Assembly (NCBI RefSeq): GCF_000744935.1
Contig: NZ_JQMW01000011.1
Coordinates: 1,364,001 to 1,428,000, forward strand
DNA length: 64,000 nucleotides
Reading direction: 5' to 3'
Source of the DNA: Clostridium sp. KNHs214
GTDB taxonomy: Bacteria > Bacillota > Clostridia > Clostridiales > Clostridiaceae
Both the position numbers and the translations under genes were made by a program. The notes under the pieces were generated by a model. That model was given only the letters and a program-made list of their open reading frames with translations, did not search any database and had not been told where the DNA came from. Shown piece by piece: positions 10,735 through 19,203 of this stretch; within the stretch, counting starts at the first letter, position 1; every line of letters starts with the position of its first letter.

Positions 10735-11775
10735 ATGAGGGAAATAGATTTACTGAGGAACCTTTGTACTTCTCATGGGCCAAGTGGAAGAGAAAATTGG
10801 ATTCACGGAGAGATAAAAGAAGCCTTCAAGGAATATGGAGAGATAAAGGAAGGCAATTTAAATAACCTTTATGTACATAAAAAAGGTAAAGGCAATAAAA
10901 GCATTATGCTTATGGGACATGCGGATGAAGTATTTTTAAATATAACAGAGATATGTGAAAGAGGATTTTTGAAATTTAAACCATTAGGAATAGATGCAAA
11001 GACTTTGGTTTCTCAAGAAGTTATAATTCATGGTAAGGAAACTATAGAGGGCGTTATAGGCATAAAGCCACCTCATCTTATGAATGAAGAAGAAAGAGTA
11101 AATGCAGTGGAGGCAGATAAGCTTCTTATTGATACAGGATATTCTACTGAAGAATTAAAGAAAATTGTTAAAACAGGTGATTTCGTAACTTTAAAAAGAG
11201 ATTTTTATGAGCTTTTAAATAATAATGTAAGCTGCAAGGCTATAGATGATAGAGCTGCTATTGTAGCTATGTATTCTTGCGCTAAAGAACTTTCTAATGT
11301 AAATCATGATTTAGATGTTTACTTCGTATGCTCCTGCCAAGAAGAGGTAGGCCATAGGGGGGCTAAGATGTCCAGCTACGATATACACCCAGACATGGCT
11401 ATAGCTATTGATGTAACTTTTGATAATGGACCTATGGGAATTAAGGAAAAGGAAGGAACCTTAGGAGATGGCCCTTGCATATGTATAGGACCTAACATTC
11501 ATCCTAAGTTTAGACAGAGAATAATGGATACAGCTGATAAATATAAAATATCATATAGTGTAGAAGTAGAGCCAGGTAGCACAGGTACAGATGCTTGGGA
11601 CATCCAAGTAACTAGAGGGGGAATACCTACACTTTTAATATCTATTCCAGAAAAGTACATGCATACTTCAGTGGAGGTAGCTAATATGGAAGACATTAAA
11701 AATACAGGAAAGCTAATAGCTAAGTTTATAGAGGAAATAAAAGAGGAAGAAGTGGAGGGCTTGCTATGCTTCTAG
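10735..11775 (+). CDS. M42-family metallo-aminopeptidase, first of three
   Basis: A 346-residue dinuclear-metal peptidase of the TET/YsdC/FrvX type. Expected ligands are visible: GHADEV (His and Asp), AIDDRAA (bridging Asp), CQEEVGHRGA (catalytic Glu and metal Glu), AIDVTFD (Asp) and MHTSVE (His). M42 enzymes form 12-subunit shells that trim peptides. The ATG at 10735 sits seven bases after AAGGAGG; the 27 codons upstream are not used in my view. The last 10 bases overlap the next gene, a translational-coupling arrangement. Peptide trimming fits an amino-acid-fermenting lifestyle. The substrate is not predictable from sequence. Confidence 0.9.
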   Translation: MREIDLLRNLCTSHGPSGRENWIHGEIKEAFKEYGEIKEGNLNNLYVHKKGKGNKSIMLMGHADEVFLNITEICERGFLKFKPLGIDAKTLVSQEVIIHGKETIEGVIGIKPPHLMNEEERVNAVEADKLLIDTGYSTEELKKIVKTGDFVTLKRDFYELLNNNVSCKAIDDRAAIVAMYSCAKELSNVNHDLDVYFVCSCQEEVGHRGAKMSSYDIHPDMAIAIDVTFDNGPMGIKEKEGTLGDGPCICIGPNIHPKFRQRIMDTADKYKISYSVEVEPGSTGTDAWDIQVTRGGIPTLLISIPEKYMHTSVEVANMEDIKNTGKLIAKFIEEIKEEEVEGLLCF

Positions 11776-12764
11776 AAAAATTGTGTAATGCAGTAGGACC
11801 TTCAGGTTATGAAGGAGAAGTTAGAAATATTATTAAAGAAGAAATAAAAAATTATGTAGATGATGTAAAAGTTGATAATATGGGAAACATAATTGCGCAT
11901 AAAAAAGGAAATGGACCTAAAGTTGTAGTAGACGCTCACATGGACGAAGTAGGTTTTATAATAACTGGATATAATGATGATGGAACTTTAAGATTTGGAG
12001 CTCTTGGCGGAATAAATCCTAAGATAATACCTTCTAAAGTGGTACTTATAGGAGATAAAAAGCTTCCAGGAGTTATAGGTCTTAAGCCAATACATCTTCA
12101 AGATAAGGATGAAAGAAAAAAGCCAGTGCCTTATGACAAGTGTTGCATAGATATAGGTTCAAATTCCAAGGAAGAAACTAAAAAAGTAGTAAAGCTAGGA
12201 GAGTATGCTATATTTGATACTAAGTTTTCAAAATTTGGTGAAGGACTTGTAAAGGGAAGAGCCTTTGACGATAGAATGGGCTGTGCAGTGCTTATAGAAA
12301 TATTAAAGGAAAATTATAATTGTGACCTTTATGGAGTATTTAATGTTCAAGAAGAGGTTGGAGATAGAGGAGCATATGTTTCAGCTTACAATATTCAGCC
12401 GGATATAGGTATAGCCTTAGAGGGAACTATTTGTGCGGATATGTCAGGAGTTCCAAAGTATTTAATGGCTACAGAAATAGGAAAAGGTCCTGCTATTTCA
12501 ATAATGGATAGGACTAGTATATTCAATAATGAAATAACTGATGCCATTATAAAAGTTGCTGAGGAAAAAGGCATAAATCATCAAAGAAGAAGAGCTATAG
12601 CTGGAGGTAATGATGCAGGTGCTATCCATACTGTAGGAGACGGAGCAAAGGTTGCTACAGTGTCAGTGCCTTGTAGATATATTCACTCTTCTGTATCCGT
12701 AGCAAGCTTAGATGATTACGAAAATACAGTAAAGTTAATGGAGGAATATCTAAAAACTTTATAA
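11766..12764 (+). CDS. M42-family metallo-aminopeptidase, second of three
   Basis: A 332-residue paralogue of the preceding gene, overlapping it by 10 bases. Metal-site motifs are retained: DAHMDEVGF, AFDDRMG, VQEEVGDRGA and YIHSSVSV. The fourth ligand position reads ALEGT, Glu in place of Asp, a substitution that I believe occurs in some family members. It should be catalytically competent and may assemble with the first subunit into mixed particles, since the genes are translationally coupled. Confidence 0.9.
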   Translation: MLLEKLCNAVGPSGYEGEVRNIIKEEIKNYVDDVKVDNMGNIIAHKKGNGPKVVVDAHMDEVGFIITGYNDDGTLRFGALGGINPKIIPSKVVLIGDKKLPGVIGLKPIHLQDKDERKKPVPYDKCCIDIGSNSKEETKKVVKLGEYAIFDTKFSKFGEGLVKGRAFDDRMGCAVLIEILKENYNCDLYGVFNVQEEVGDRGAYVSAYNIQPDIGIALEGTICADMSGVPKYLMATEIGKGPAISIMDRTSIFNNEITDAIIKVAEEKGINHQRRRAIAGGNDAGAIHTVGDGAKVATVSVPCRYIHSSVSVASLDDYENTVKLMEEYLKTL

Positions 12765-12806
12765 TAATTTGTGGATAAATGCAGAAAAATATTTTATATT
12801 GTGGAT

Positions 12807-12907
12807 AAGTTATATCTATTATATTATTGATATTTATGACAAAGTGTTTAAGTTATACCTATTTTATTATTGCTGTCCATGACAAAGATTTAAGTAATAC
12901 ATCTATA
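12807..12907. repeat. Degenerate 43-bp tandem repeat between M42 genes
   Basis: A unit starting AAGTTATAYCTATT and containing ATGACAAAG occurs at 12807-12849 and 12850-12891, with a third partial start at 12892 (AAGTAATACATC). The rest of the 12765-13083 gap is AT-rich without a recognised signal. Confidence 0.55.
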
Positions 12908-13083
12908 AATGGTGACTAGTGATTTATGAATTATATAGAAATTTAATAAACATGAAGAAGTCAGTGAATATTAATAAGCTAAAAATATGAATGAGTTAAG
13001 GAATGTTGAGAAATCCAAGAATATAGGGAAAGGAAGTGAATTTTTAGTAGGAGATGTGATAGACCTCTTGCTAAATAAAATAT

Positions 13084-14037
13084 ATGGAAAAACTTTTAAA
13101 TAAATTAATAGGTGCTTTTGGTGTTGCAGCACAGGAAGAGGAAGTAAAAGAGATAATAAAAGAAGAACTTAAAGATGTAAATTGTGAAATGAAAGAAGAT
13201 AAGATAGGAAACTTAATTGTAAAAATGGGACAAGGATCAGAAAAAGTTATGATATGTACACATATGGATGTAGCTGGATTTATGACTACTTTTGTAGAAG
13301 ATGATGGATTTGTAAGAGTGGGTACTGTAGGAGATACAGATTATAAAAACTCACTAGGAAGAATGATTACATTCCAAAGTGGAGCAAAGGGAAGATTATG
13401 TGCTTCTAAGGAAAAACCTGAAGAAAGAGATATATATGTAGATGTATTTACAAGTAGTAGAGAAGAAACGCTAAAAGGGGTAAAAGAGGGAGAGGTAGCC
13501 TGCTTTACAGGTCATGTAACAGAGATAAATGGAAAAGTTACTGGACCAAATCTTCATAGAGTAGGATGCTATGCACTTCTTGAGGCTATAAAAGCAGCTA
13601 AAAATTTAAACAAGGAATACTATTTTGTATTTTCTACTCAAAAGGAATTAGAGGGAAGAGGAGCAAGAGCAGCAGCTTATGCTATAGAGCCAGATTATTG
13701 TGTAGTCCTAGATTGTATAAAGGCTGATGATGTTAAAGGTGAAGATGGAAGAATTAAGCTTTCACATGGACCTGTAATAAGTATAATGGATGCCAGCTTA
13801 ATAATAGATGCTGGAGTTAAAGCTTTACTAGATGAATCAGCAGAAAAAGCTTCTGTGAAAGTTCAATACGGAATTACTAGAGAAAATACTGACGGAGGAA
13901 AAATACACAAAGAAGTTGGCGGCATAAGAACAGGAGTTTTATCAATACCTTTAAGATATAAGTATTCTTCATCAGAAGTTATGGATGTTAAGGATATTGA
14001 AGATACTATAAAAGTAATAAGTGGAATACTAAACTAA
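13084..14037 (+). CDS. M42-like protein with degenerate metal site, third of three
   Basis: A 317-residue M42-fold protein lacking key catalytic residues. The first motif survives (CTHMDVAGF), but the bridging-Asp motif DDR is replaced by NLHRVG, the catalytic Glu-Glu motif QEEVG by TQKELEG, and the final His motif (IHSS) by KYSSSE. It is shorter than its paralogues by 15-29 residues. The frame is intact and well formed, so it looks maintained rather than decaying; it could be a regulatory or scaffold subunit of the two upstream peptidases. The start has no strong ribosome site, which lowers confidence in the exact N-terminus. It is separated from gene two by 319 bp. Confidence 0.82.
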   Translation: MEKLLNKLIGAFGVAAQEEEVKEIIKEELKDVNCEMKEDKIGNLIVKMGQGSEKVMICTHMDVAGFMTTFVEDDGFVRVGTVGDTDYKNSLGRMITFQSGAKGRLCASKEKPEERDIYVDVFTSSREETLKGVKEGEVACFTGHVTEINGKVTGPNLHRVGCYALLEAIKAAKNLNKEYYFVFSTQKELEGRGARAAAYAIEPDYCVVLDCIKADDVKGEDGRIKLSHGPVISIMDASLIIDAGVKALLDESAEKASVKVQYGITRENTDGGKIHKEVGGIRTGVLSIPLRYKYSSSEVMDVKDIEDTIKVISGILN

Positions 14038-14217
14038 GAATTTAAGATCAGGATTTAAAATCCAAATTGACATTGAAAATTAAAGATGAGGTATAAAATT
14101 TATAATTTAAAGTTCAAAATTATAAATTGATAATTATAAATTAACAATCCCAAATCAATAGCGGACAATAAATAATTTAAAATTATGGATAAAAAATATA
14201 AGATTGGGGAATTGACA

Positions 14218-14841
14218 ATGAAAAATGTAGATTTTGGCAAGATACCTACGGAAAAAGAAGCTATGGTACTTTTAGAGGAGGCCAATAAATTAAATCCAGG
14301 GCCTTGGTTTGAACATTCTATTAATGTGGGTAAAGCTGCTAAGGCAATAGCTAAAAGCTGTGAAAATTTAGATGAAGAAGTTGCTTTAGTATGTGGGCTG
14401 CTTCATGATATAGGCAGGAGATATGGGGTAACTAGTATGAGACACAGCATAGATGGGTATAAATTCTTAAAGGAAAAAGGATATGAGCTTCCTGCTAGAA
14501 TATGTATTACGCATTCATTTCCATATCAAGATATGAGGTCTGTATTTGGCGAATGGGATTGCTCTAATGAAGAATATGAGTTTGTAAAGGATTATGTGGA
14601 GAAGCAAGAGTTTCACGATTATGACAAGCTAATTCAATTCTGTGATGCCTTAGCGTTGCCAGACGGATGTTGTCTTATGGAAAAAAGGCTTATAGATGTG
14701 GCACTTCGTCATGGCTTAAATGATTATATAATTCCAAAGTGGAAGGCTATTTTTAGCATAAAAGATCACTTTGAAAATCTTATGGGTAAATCCGTATATT
14801 CCGTATTACCTGGAGTTGTGGAGAATACATTTAAATTTTAG
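14218..14841 (+). CDS. HD-domain phosphohydrolase family protein
   Basis: A 207-residue protein with an HD domain: WFEHSINVGKAAKAI gives the first His, GLLHDIGRRYG the HD pair, and RHSIDGYKFL and CITHSFPYQD further His positions. Such proteins hydrolyse phosphate esters of nucleotides; the substrate here is unknown. I start at 14218, after GGGGAA at good spacing, rather than at the ATG at 14185. It stands alone, 180 bp after the M42 gene, and ends before a strong terminator. Confidence 0.85.
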   Translation: MKNVDFGKIPTEKEAMVLLEEANKLNPGPWFEHSINVGKAAKAIAKSCENLDEEVALVCGLLHDIGRRYGVTSMRHSIDGYKFLKEKGYELPARICITHSFPYQDMRSVFGEWDCSNEEYEFVKDYVEKQEFHDYDKLIQFCDALALPDGCCLMEKRLIDVALRHGLNDYIIPKWKAIFSIKDHFENLMGKSVYSVLPGVVENTFKF

Positions 14842-14892
14842 ATTTTCATTATTAGTGTAGCATCTAAAATTAAAAATTTAATATTAAAAATA

Positions 14893-14927
14893 AAAAGTAT
14901 GGGTAAATTAAGTGCCCATACTTTTTT
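14893..14927 (+). terminator. Rho-independent terminator of the HD gene
   Basis: AAAAGTATGGG pairs with CCCATACTTTT around an 11-nt loop, followed by T residues. Confidence 0.9.
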
Positions 14928-15229
14928 AAAACTAAGAATTTTCATATTTATAGTATTTTTAAGTAATAATTTTGTTGTTACAAATTCTAAATGTATATAA
15001 AGATATTATTGAAAAATATGTGAATTTAAATATGAATATCACTATTACAAGAGTAATTTGATATAATATATGTATTATACATATATTGGTTTTATGCCTT
15101 CGGGTATTGGTTAATGTATTTAATAGACGCACCAGGGTAGAATTTTATATATAACATAATTTTAGTTGTTTACTAAAGGAATAATTGGTATAAATATAGA
15201 AAAATATTTTTAGAAAGTTGGTGAGTTAA
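14928..15229. other. Intergenic region before mntA with a small UUCG hairpin
   Basis: An AT-rich gap. Near 15094-15107, ATGCC-TTCG-GGTAT makes a short UUCG-capped stem, followed by AGACGCACCAGGG. I do not recognise a riboswitch in it. Confidence 0.4.
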
Positions 15230-15598
15230 ATGAATGAAAAAATTATAATAGAAAAAGAAGTAACTAAATATAATGTAGACGTTGTCGGAATATTTGGTAG
15301 TAGGGCACGAGGGGATTACAACGAATATTCGGATTATGACATATTTGTAATAGGAAATTTAACATTAGAAGAGGAATTAGAGCTTGAAGAAGATTTAAAA
15401 AATAAATTAAACTGTGAAGTGGATTTAGTAAAGATAACAAAGGATACAAATAGAATATTATTAAAAAATATTGCAAATGAAGCTATGGTTATTTATAGTA
15501 GAAACGATGCTTATGAGAAATTTTATAGTTTTATTGAAAACTTTTTTAGAGAGAACAGTGATTTCATTCGTTTGAGGGAGCGTGATTTGTTTGATTAA
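15230..15598 (+). CDS. MNT-type nucleotidyltransferase (MntA-like antitoxin)
   Basis: A 122-residue minimal nucleotidyltransferase. The catalytic motif is clear: GIFGSRARGD followed by EYSDYDIFV (GS...DxD), with a third acidic position in CEVDLVKI. In HEPN-MNT toxin-antitoxin pairs, MntA adds AMP to the HEPN RNase HepT and silences it. The reading frame overlaps the start of a HEPN-like sequence, as in such pairs, but that partner is broken (15591-15769). It may therefore be an orphan antitoxin that could act on other HepT proteins in the cell. The start follows GTTGGTGAG. Confidence 0.85.
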   Translation: MNEKIIIEKEVTKYNVDVVGIFGSRARGDYNEYSDYDIFVIGNLTLEEELELEEDLKNKLNCEVDLVKITKDTNRILLKNIANEAMVIYSRNDAYEKFYSFIENFFRENSDFIRLRERDLFD

Positions 15599-15769
15599 TA
15601 GGGATAGAATTTTAAAATTAGTGGGAGATTTTACACCGTATCTAGAAGATTACGAAATAGATTAGCACATAGATATAAAATGCCCACAGATGAAGAGTTT
15701 TTTGAAAGTTTAAAAACTAATTTAAAATATTTTGGTGAATTAAGGGAAAGTTTTAGGGCAGATATGTAA
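15591..15769 (+). pseudogene. Internally deleted HEPN (HepT-like) toxin remnant
   Basis: A TTG at 15591 (GAGGGAG upstream) opens LINRDRILKLVGDF, a typical HepT N-terminus, but this frame stops at 15662-15664. A different frame from about 15650 reads RLRNRLAHRYKM, the HEPN catalytic RxxxxH motif, and continues as helical C-terminal sequence to TAA at 15769. Intact HepT proteins have about 110-140 residues, so roughly half of the middle is missing and the join is out of frame. The active-site motif survives in the DNA, but no full toxin can be made. Confidence 0.75.
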
Positions 15770-15816
15770 GCATAAATAAAGTATAAAACTACTTTATTTT
15801 ATAGAAAATTCGGAAA

Positions 15817-15848
15817 ACCTCCGTTGCTTGTCTCGGAGGTAGTTCACA
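15817..15848 (-). terminator. Terminator of the small membrane-protein gene, with loop motif shared with 3007-3032
   Basis: On the minus strand, ACCTCCG pairs with CGGAGGT around AGACAAGCAA and is followed by TTTTCC. It lies 25 bp after the stop at 15873. The loop and right flank match 3007-3032. Confidence 0.7.
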
Positions 15849-15872
15849 GATATAAAATAATCAAAACGATTT

Positions 15873-16244
15873 TTAGGTATAAATATATTTCTTATTCTTT
15901 CTTTTTTTCTCTAAAAGAATATGCACTGTTTCAAATGTAAATACCATTATGAAAAATTTAGAGGTATCTAATATTTCATAAAAAGCATACTTTTTATGAA
16001 GCATGCATACGGTTATGAGTAGTATTAAATTATTTAATCCTATAAATAAGATTCTTTTTAATATATTTGCCTCTTTGGAAATATAAAATTCAGCTAAGTA
16101 CATATAAGCAAAAACACCTATAAAAATAAATAACCAGACCATAATAGATAATTCAATTTTTTTAAAAAGCCACTCGTACATAAAAAATATCAAAATAGTG
16201 GCTATAATACTAGGGAGTAGGCATTTTCGTAATAATTTGCTCAA
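15873..16244 (-). CDS. Small four-helix membrane protein (DUF3021-like)
   Basis: A 123-residue protein with four predicted membrane segments at about residues 10-28, 37-60, 68-89 and 97-113, and a basic tail rich in Lys/Arg. Size and topology resemble DUF3021 proteins, but I cannot confirm the family. I chose TTG at 16244 because GGAGGTGG lies seven bases before it; the longer frame from 16286 lacks a site. There is no functional clue from the neighbours: a MITE-like element separates it from the MFS gene. Confidence 0.6.
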   Translation of the reverse strand: MSKLLRKCLLPSIIATILIFFMYEWLFKKIELSIMVWLFIFIGVFAYMYLAEFYISKEANILKRILFIGLNNLILLITVCMLHKKYAFYEILDTSKFFIMVFTFETVHILLEKKRKNKKYIYT

Positions 16245-16379
16245 AAAACCACCTCCATACGGTTGTATAGCATTACAAAAATACATATCTTTTACAGTTT
16301 ATCATAGTTTAATAGTTATCGCAATATTCAAACTATTATTAGGTGGTGGAATGCTTTTCTGAAATTATGAATATCTTTT

Positions 16380-16536
16380 AGGTACATGAAAAAAAATAAC
16401 AAGTGAAAGATTCTGGTATATTTTGTGTCAGACAAGGGAGCAGAATGCGCCGCTAAGAACTATCGGCGGGTTCTGCTGACGAAGTATGACGCAAAATAGA
16501 CTAGTATACTGACTTACTATTTATTTGAATGTGCCT
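16380..16536. mobile_element. 157-bp palindromic MITE-like element, copy 1
   Basis: Termini AGGTACATGAAAA and TTGAATGTGCCT begin ~25-bp imperfect inverted repeats. Inner pairs include TATTTTGTGTCA with TGACGCAAAATA, and GCAGAA-GCGCCG with CGGCGG-TTCTGC, so the whole unit can fold as one hairpin. A copy of the same length is at 38148-38304. The right end overlaps the last codons of the MFS gene at 16517, giving its AHSNK-stop tail. Confidence 0.8.
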
Positions 16537-17710
16537 TAGAGTTAACAGTAAAAAATACACACAATAAAATTGAAAGAATGCTGCATACTAAAAATGACAT
16601 ACCAATGCCAATAATATTGTACATGGGGGTGGATATTAGTATGCCTATTATGGCAAAGAACGTTAGGATTATTTTATAGAAAGAAAACACTCTGCCTAAG
16701 TATTCAGCTGGGATATTTTTCTGTATTATAGTTTTGGAATAGACACCTTGTATGCTCCAAGTTAGCCCTAATATTGCTAGGATAATTAAAGTAAGTATAG
16801 AGTTTTTAGAAAAACCAAATACAATATATGCAAGACTTATACATAAAGAAGTCTTTACATATATATTAAAATCTTTATGTTTATGCAATAGCTTCATAAA
16901 AAGTGGCGTTAAAAGTCCACCAATGGCCAGTGCATAGTCGAAATATATAATTCCTTCAGCATTCATATTTAAAAGTGTGTCGGACACAGCTACTTTGAAT
17001 ATTTCGTAAAATCTACCCATTAGTCCATAAAGACAGGAAATTAAGAACATACCTTTAACTATGGAATAATTACATAAAATTTTATAACCTTCTAGGCCAC
17101 TTTTGAAAATACCTAGTTTTTCAGAGTAAATTTTTTCATTTTCATGATTATATTTTATAAATAAAAAAGTTACACCAGATATTAAAAAGGTTAAGGAATT
17201 TATTATAAACAAAAAGTCCGTTCCTATAAATTTGTAAATAAGTCCTCCTATAGCAGGCGATAAAAATATACTTATAGATTCTAAAAATGAAAATATTGAA
17301 TTGCAGTAAGATAAATGATCTTTTGAAACAAGCTTTGGAAGAATAGCATTTTCAGAGCACATATCCATATCATTAAGTGACTGTAAAAGAAAAGCTAAGA
17401 GATAAACAAGCCATAGTTTTTTGCTGCTAACAAATATAAAAAGTAAAGCAATGGGTGCGCTAATTAAGTTAGTAAGTACTATGACTCTCTTCTTATTGCA
17501 TTTATCTGCAATTATACCGGATAGATATTGTACTGGAATTCTTAAAGCCCCTCTAGAAAGCCACATAAGTGCTATAGAACCTATAGATTTTGTGGCGTTA
17601 TAAAGATAAATTGTTATTCCAATGTTGTACAAATAATCTCCTATAGACGAGATAAAGGAGCCTGTAGTTAAGAGTAGAAAGTTTTTATTATGCAATATCT
17701 TTTTAAACAT
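16517..17710 (-). CDS. Major facilitator superfamily transporter
   Basis: A 397-residue protein with about 12 membrane segments, in the group of MFS proteins related to macrolide or siderophore exporters (GSFISSIGDYLYNIGITIYLY at the N-terminus; cytoplasmic loop ADKCNKKRVIVL after helix 2, the usual basic MFS loop). The ATG at 17710 follows AGGAGGGGG; the nine codons upstream are unlikely to be used. The C-terminal five residues and stop lie inside a MITE-like terminal repeat, so the native tail was probably replaced. The substrate is unknown, with drug or metabolite efflux most likely. Confidence 0.85.
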   Translation of the reverse strand: MFKKILHNKNFLLLTTGSFISSIGDYLYNIGITIYLYNATKSIGSIALMWLSRGALRIPVQYLSGIIADKCNKKRVIVLTNLISAPIALLFIFVSSKKLWLVYLLAFLLQSLNDMDMCSENAILPKLVSKDHLSYCNSIFSFLESISIFLSPAIGGLIYKFIGTDFLFIINSLTFLISGVTFLFIKYNHENEKIYSEKLGIFKSGLEGYKILCNYSIVKGMFLISCLYGLMGRFYEIFKVAVSDTLLNMNAEGIIYFDYALAIGGLLTPLFMKLLHKHKDFNIYVKTSLCISLAYIVFGFSKNSILTLIILAILGLTWSIQGVYSKTIIQKNIPAEYLGRVFSFYKIILTFFAIIGILISTPMYNIIGIGMSFLVCSILSILLCVFFTVNSKAHSNK

Positions 17711-17826
17711 AAAAATCCCCCTCCTAAATAGTAACATGTTTATAATTATATAGGTAAATTTTGTATAATTGTAGTCTATATTTTAAAAAAATTGTATGAT
17801 ATAATATAATTAGGGAGGAGTATATT

Positions 17827-18507
17827 ATGGCTAAAAAATATAAATACATACTCATAAGTTCCGTAATAGCCTGTTTTTTCATGTACTATGTAGAGCAGGT
17901 AATGAAGGTAGATTATTTAACCAAGACAATTGCAAAAATAGTAGTGTTTACTATTATACCATATATTTACATAAGACTATATAAGAAATCAAATATAATC
18001 ACTTCTTTAAGATGTAAAGAGACAAATAAAAACAATATTAAAATAGGTATTATATTAGGGAGCATAAGCTTTATAGTAATTTTAGTTACTTATTTTATAT
18101 TAAAAGATGTGATTAATCTACAGAGCATTTCTCAGGAATTACAAAACAAATCTAAGGTGACACCGGTTAATTTTTTATTTGTGGCGGCCTACATAACCTT
18201 TGGAAATTCATTTTTGGAAGAATTCTTTTTTAGAGGATTTATATTTTTGAATTTATATGAAATTAACCATAAGAAAACTGCATATGTTTTTTCATCATTG
18301 TTTTTTGCTTTGTACCACATGGCTATTTTTAAAACTTGGTTTGATATAAAATTAATACTATTAGCGTTATTTGGGTTAATTACAATAGGATTTGTATTTG
18401 ATTATATAGATACAAAATCTAAGAATTTTTTTAACTCATGGATAGTTCATATTTTAGCAGACGCAGCTATAATGTTAATTGGAATGAGGATGTTTGGTAT
18501 AATATAA
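17827..18507 (+). CDS. CPBP-family intramembrane (CAAX-like) metalloprotease
   Basis: A 226-residue multi-pass membrane protein with the three conserved motifs of the CPBP/Abi family: EEFFFRGF (EExxxR) near residue 136, FFALYHMAIF (His) near residue 160, and WIVHILADAA (HxxxD) near residue 205. Members process prenylated or secreted peptides, or act in bacteriocin self-immunity. A strong GGGAGGAG site precedes the ATG. It is divergent from the MFS exporter, with ~115 bp between them, so a shared regulatory region is possible. Confidence 0.88.
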   Translation: MAKKYKYILISSVIACFFMYYVEQVMKVDYLTKTIAKIVVFTIIPYIYIRLYKKSNIITSLRCKETNKNNIKIGIILGSISFIVILVTYFILKDVINLQSISQELQNKSKVTPVNFLFVAAYITFGNSFLEEFFFRGFIFLNLYEINHKKTAYVFSSLFFALYHMAIFKTWFDIKLILLALFGLITIGFVFDYIDTKSKNFFNSWIVHILADAAIMLIGMRMFGII

Positions 18508-18532
18508 TTAACTTTGGCACAGAATTTTGATA

Positions 18533-18662
18533 AAGTTATAATTTTTAATTTTAAATTCAGAATGTAAAATTAAAATGAAGGTTGAAATTCTATATGAATT
18601 TCTTCAATTTGCATTTTATTAAAATTCCTAAAGGAGTTTTAACATTAATTTTTAATTGTGAT
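18533..18662 (-). repeat. ~120-bp palindromic repeat, copy 1 (inverted relative to 54790-54912)
   Basis: Reading the minus strand, segments AAAACTCCTTTAGGA, GAATTTCAACCTTCATTTT and TTTTACATTCTGAATTT occur in the same order as in 54790-54912. Each copy has internal dyads. A fragment with TTTTACATTCTAAATC also lies near 28067. Confidence 0.6.
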
Positions 18663-18756
18663 TTTATAATTGCGAGAGCTGCATAAATAATTATATATAA
18701 TCAAAGTAATAAAAGAATAAAGATACGTGCCTATTAAATAGAGAAAGGAAGATATT

Positions 18757-19188
18757 ATGTATAAATTAAAGGTTAAACTAATAGATAAAGATGCAAAAAT
18801 GCCGGAGTATGCTCATGAAGGAGATGCGGGATTAGATTTATTTTCAGTAGATGAAACAGAGATATTACCTGGTGAAACAAAGCTTGTACATACGGGCATA
18901 AGCATAGAATTACCAAAGAACACAGAAGCTCAAATAAGACCTAGAAGTGGTCTTGCACTTAAAAACAGTATAACAGTTCTAAATACTCCAGGTACCATAG
19001 ATGAAGGTTATAGAGGAGAAATTGGAGTAATATTAATAAATCATGGAAAAAATTCTTTTAAGGTTGAAAAAGGTATAAAAATAGCTCAAATGATTATTAA
19101 ACCTGTATTTTTGGTAGAGGTAGAGGAAACTTCGGAGCTAGCTTCATCTGAAAGAGGTAAGGGTGGATTTGGTTCTACAGGAGTATAG
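18757..19188 (+). CDS. dut: dUTP diphosphatase
   Basis: A 143-residue trimeric dUTPase hydrolysing dUTP to dUMP and pyrophosphate, keeping uracil out of DNA and feeding dTMP synthesis. All five motifs are visible: [36 protein letters not shown] and [10 protein letters not shown], the last being the P-loop-like tail. The length is normal for the family. AGAAAGGAAG precedes the ATG. birA follows after 15 bp, so the two are probably co-transcribed. Confidence 0.97.
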   Translation: MYKLKVKLIDKDAKMPEYAHEGDAGLDLFSVDETEILPGETKLVHTGISIELPKNTEAQIRPRSGLALKNSITVLNTPGTIDEGYRGEIGVILINHGKNSFKVEKGIKIAQMIIKPVFLVEVEETSELASSERGKGGFGSTGV

Positions 19189-19203
19189 AAGGAAGGTGAT
19201 TAA

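Noticed and set aside
12807-12907. CRISPR array
   Set aside because: Only two and a half diverged 43-bp units with no spacers; no cas genes anywhere in the window.
15090-15140. Possible c-di-GMP or other riboswitch before mntA (UUCG hairpin and GACGCACCAGGG)
   Set aside because: Only a fragmentary resemblance; the paired stems required for known classes are not present.
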